Assembly (NCBI GenBank): GCA_030619685.1
Contig: JAUXAX010000062.1
Location: 1 to 12,859 of the forward strand
From: Dehalococcoidia bacterium
GTDB lineage: Bacteria > Chloroflexota > Dehalococcoidia > SZUA-161
Direction: 5' to 3'
DNA: 12,859 nucleotides
Shown here: positions 11,865-12,859 of the stretch, piece after piece
Position numbering within the stretch: position 1 is the first letter of the stretch
Layout: the number at the start of each line of letters is the position of its first letter
Notes under the pieces: model-generated
What the model was told of the DNA's origin: nothing
Databases searched by the model: none
What the model saw: only the letters and a program-made list of their open reading frames with translations
Made by a program: the position numbers and the translations under genes

Positions 11865-12859
11865 GTGACTGACATTACCCTAGAAGAACAACAGGAAAAG
11901 CTATATGGTTATGAAAAAGGGTACCACGCGATGCATCTGATGAATGCAGGAGTCGAGCTTGGCTTGTTTCAGTTGCTCAATACCCTTGAGGGCTTTGCCA
12001 GCTCTGATGACTTGGCTGGTCGGCTCGGTCTTCATGAGCCCTATGTAAGGATTTGGTGCCAAACGGCCTACCATCTTGGAATCCTCGATTGCGAGGAGCT
12101 TGGCAGATTCAGGCTTGCTCCTAATATGGGCACTTTGCTGAGTGACACAGCGAGCCCTTTCTACTTCGGGCACAGGGCGAGATTTGTAACTACTCATCTT
12201 GCAGAGGGCCTCAAGACGTACCCCGAGGATCTCAGAAACGGAAATAGTTATTTCTATGATGATCTCGAAGGTGATCAGGGAAGGCAGTTTTCGAGGGATG
12301 TAAAAGCCCTGTCCAATCAGATGGTGCCTATAGCTTTCACATATGTGGTCATTCCCAGGATTCCAGGGTTGAAGGAGAAGCTGAGCGCTGGTGCCAGGGT
12401 CTTGGATGTTGGATGTGGCTCAGGACTTCTGATGATCCGACTGGCTCAAGCTTTCCCCAATTGCGAGTTCGTGGGGATCGAAGTTGATCGATTCGCCGTC
12501 GAAGATGCCCACAGGGGCATCAAAGACAATAGATTGGAAGACCGAGTATTAGCCCAGTTGGTCAACGCAGCCAGTATGGATTATGATGGACAATTTGATC
12601 TAGTAACTATGGGCTTTGTGTTGCACGAAATATCTGCTGAATTAAAACGCACCTCGCTGGCTAACTGTTATAGGGCCCTGAAGGATTCAGGGGAGATAGC
12701 GATTCTTGACTTCGCCTATCCAGAAACACTGGAAGATTTCAGAAGCCCCAAGTATTCACTTGGCATCATGGACCAATTCTTCGAAACAACCTGGCGCAGT
12801 CAGCATCTCTCCTCCGCAGCAAGACATCAGCTTCTCATGGACCATGGGTTCAAGAATCC
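11865..12859 (+). CDS. SAM-dependent methyltransferase with N-terminal winged-helix-like region (3' end beyond window)
   Basis: The frame is open from GTG 11865 to the right edge, giving 331 residues. The N-terminal part (about 20-90: GYHAMHLMNAGVELGLFQLL, then ASSDDLAGRLGLHEPYVRIW) is the helix-turn-helix dimerisation region seen in Rv2258c-like and O-methyltransferase-type enzymes. The SAM-binding domain follows, with motif I VLDVGCGSGL (179-188), the acidic residue E206 ending the second strand (FVGIEVD), and a motif resembling post-I/II in FDLVTMGFVLHEIS (244-257). It methylates a small molecule or protein that cannot be named. It follows the cyclase by 57 bases on the same strand with no obvious terminator between them, so cotranscription is likely. 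Confidence 0.9.
   Translation, partial: MTDITLEEQQEKLYGYEKGYHAMHLMNAGVELGLFQLLNTLEGFASSDDLAGRLGLHEPYVRIWCQTAYHLGILDCEELGRFRLAPNMGTLLSDTASPFYFGHRARFVTTHLAEGLKTYPEDLRNGNSYFYDDLEGDQGRQFSRDVKALSNQMVPIAFTYVVIPRIPGLKEKLSAGARVLDVGCGSGLLMIRLAQAFPNCEFVGIEVDRFAVEDAHRGIKDNRLEDRVLAQLVNAASMDYDGQFDLVTMGFVLHEISAELKRTSLANCYRALKDSGEIAILDFAYPETLEDFRSPKYSLGIMDQFFETTWRSQHLSSAARHQLLMDHGFKN

Noticed and set aside
11901..12197. 98-codon minus-strand frame
   Set aside because: Antisense shadow of the methyltransferase gene, whose motif I and ribosome binding site are clear.
1..12859. CRISPR array
   Set aside because: No regularly spaced identical repeats with unique spacers were seen anywhere in the window.

Overview
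The window looks like a piece of a bacterial chromosome with accessory DNA in its middle. The organism is probably a Chloroflexota member, perhaps of the Dehalococcoidia. This is an inference from gene content: an STT3-type oligosaccharyltransferase beside a DUF1616 membrane protein, an IS110 transposase, and a very large zinc-ribbon/cyclase/ATPase/TPR protein. Clear AGGAGG-type ribosome binding sites and sigma70-like promoters argue for a bacterium rather than an archaeon. No marker gene fixes the taxonomy.

Left part (1-2293, minus strand): an STT3 oligosaccharyltransferase that runs off the left edge and, just upstream of it, a DUF1616 membrane protein. They probably form one operon for protein N-glycosylation or cell-surface glycoprotein work, read from a promoter near 2265-2293.

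Accessory part (about 2300-4910): an IS110-family insertion sequence with a long structured leader that may encode a bridge RNA. Next comes a small XRE regulator resembling restriction-modification controller (C) proteins, with a C-box-like operator but no restriction or methylase gene beside it. After a stretch without genes lies the 3' half of a tRNA-Val (anticodon loop to discriminator base), which looks like an integration scar, followed by a bidirectional terminator.

Metabolic part (4976-7966, minus strand): three genes, a short-chain dehydrogenase, a zinc-dependent medium-chain alcohol dehydrogenase and a VOC (glyoxalase-fold) protein. They are separated by two roughly 300-base gaps that carry diverged copies of the same repeats, one with a G-rich core identical in both copies. 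The first gene is read from a good promoter embedded in an imperfect palindrome. The substrate cannot be named.

Right part (7994-12859): a remnant-rich intergenic zone, including the 3' end of a broken minus-strand gene. Then comes a 1121-residue class IIIb adenylate cyclase with N-terminal zinc ribbons, an AAA/STAND-like ATPase and a C-terminal helical repeat region, an architecture like soluble adenylyl cyclase. A SAM-dependent methyltransferase with an N-terminal winged-helix-like region follows after 57 bases and runs off the right edge.
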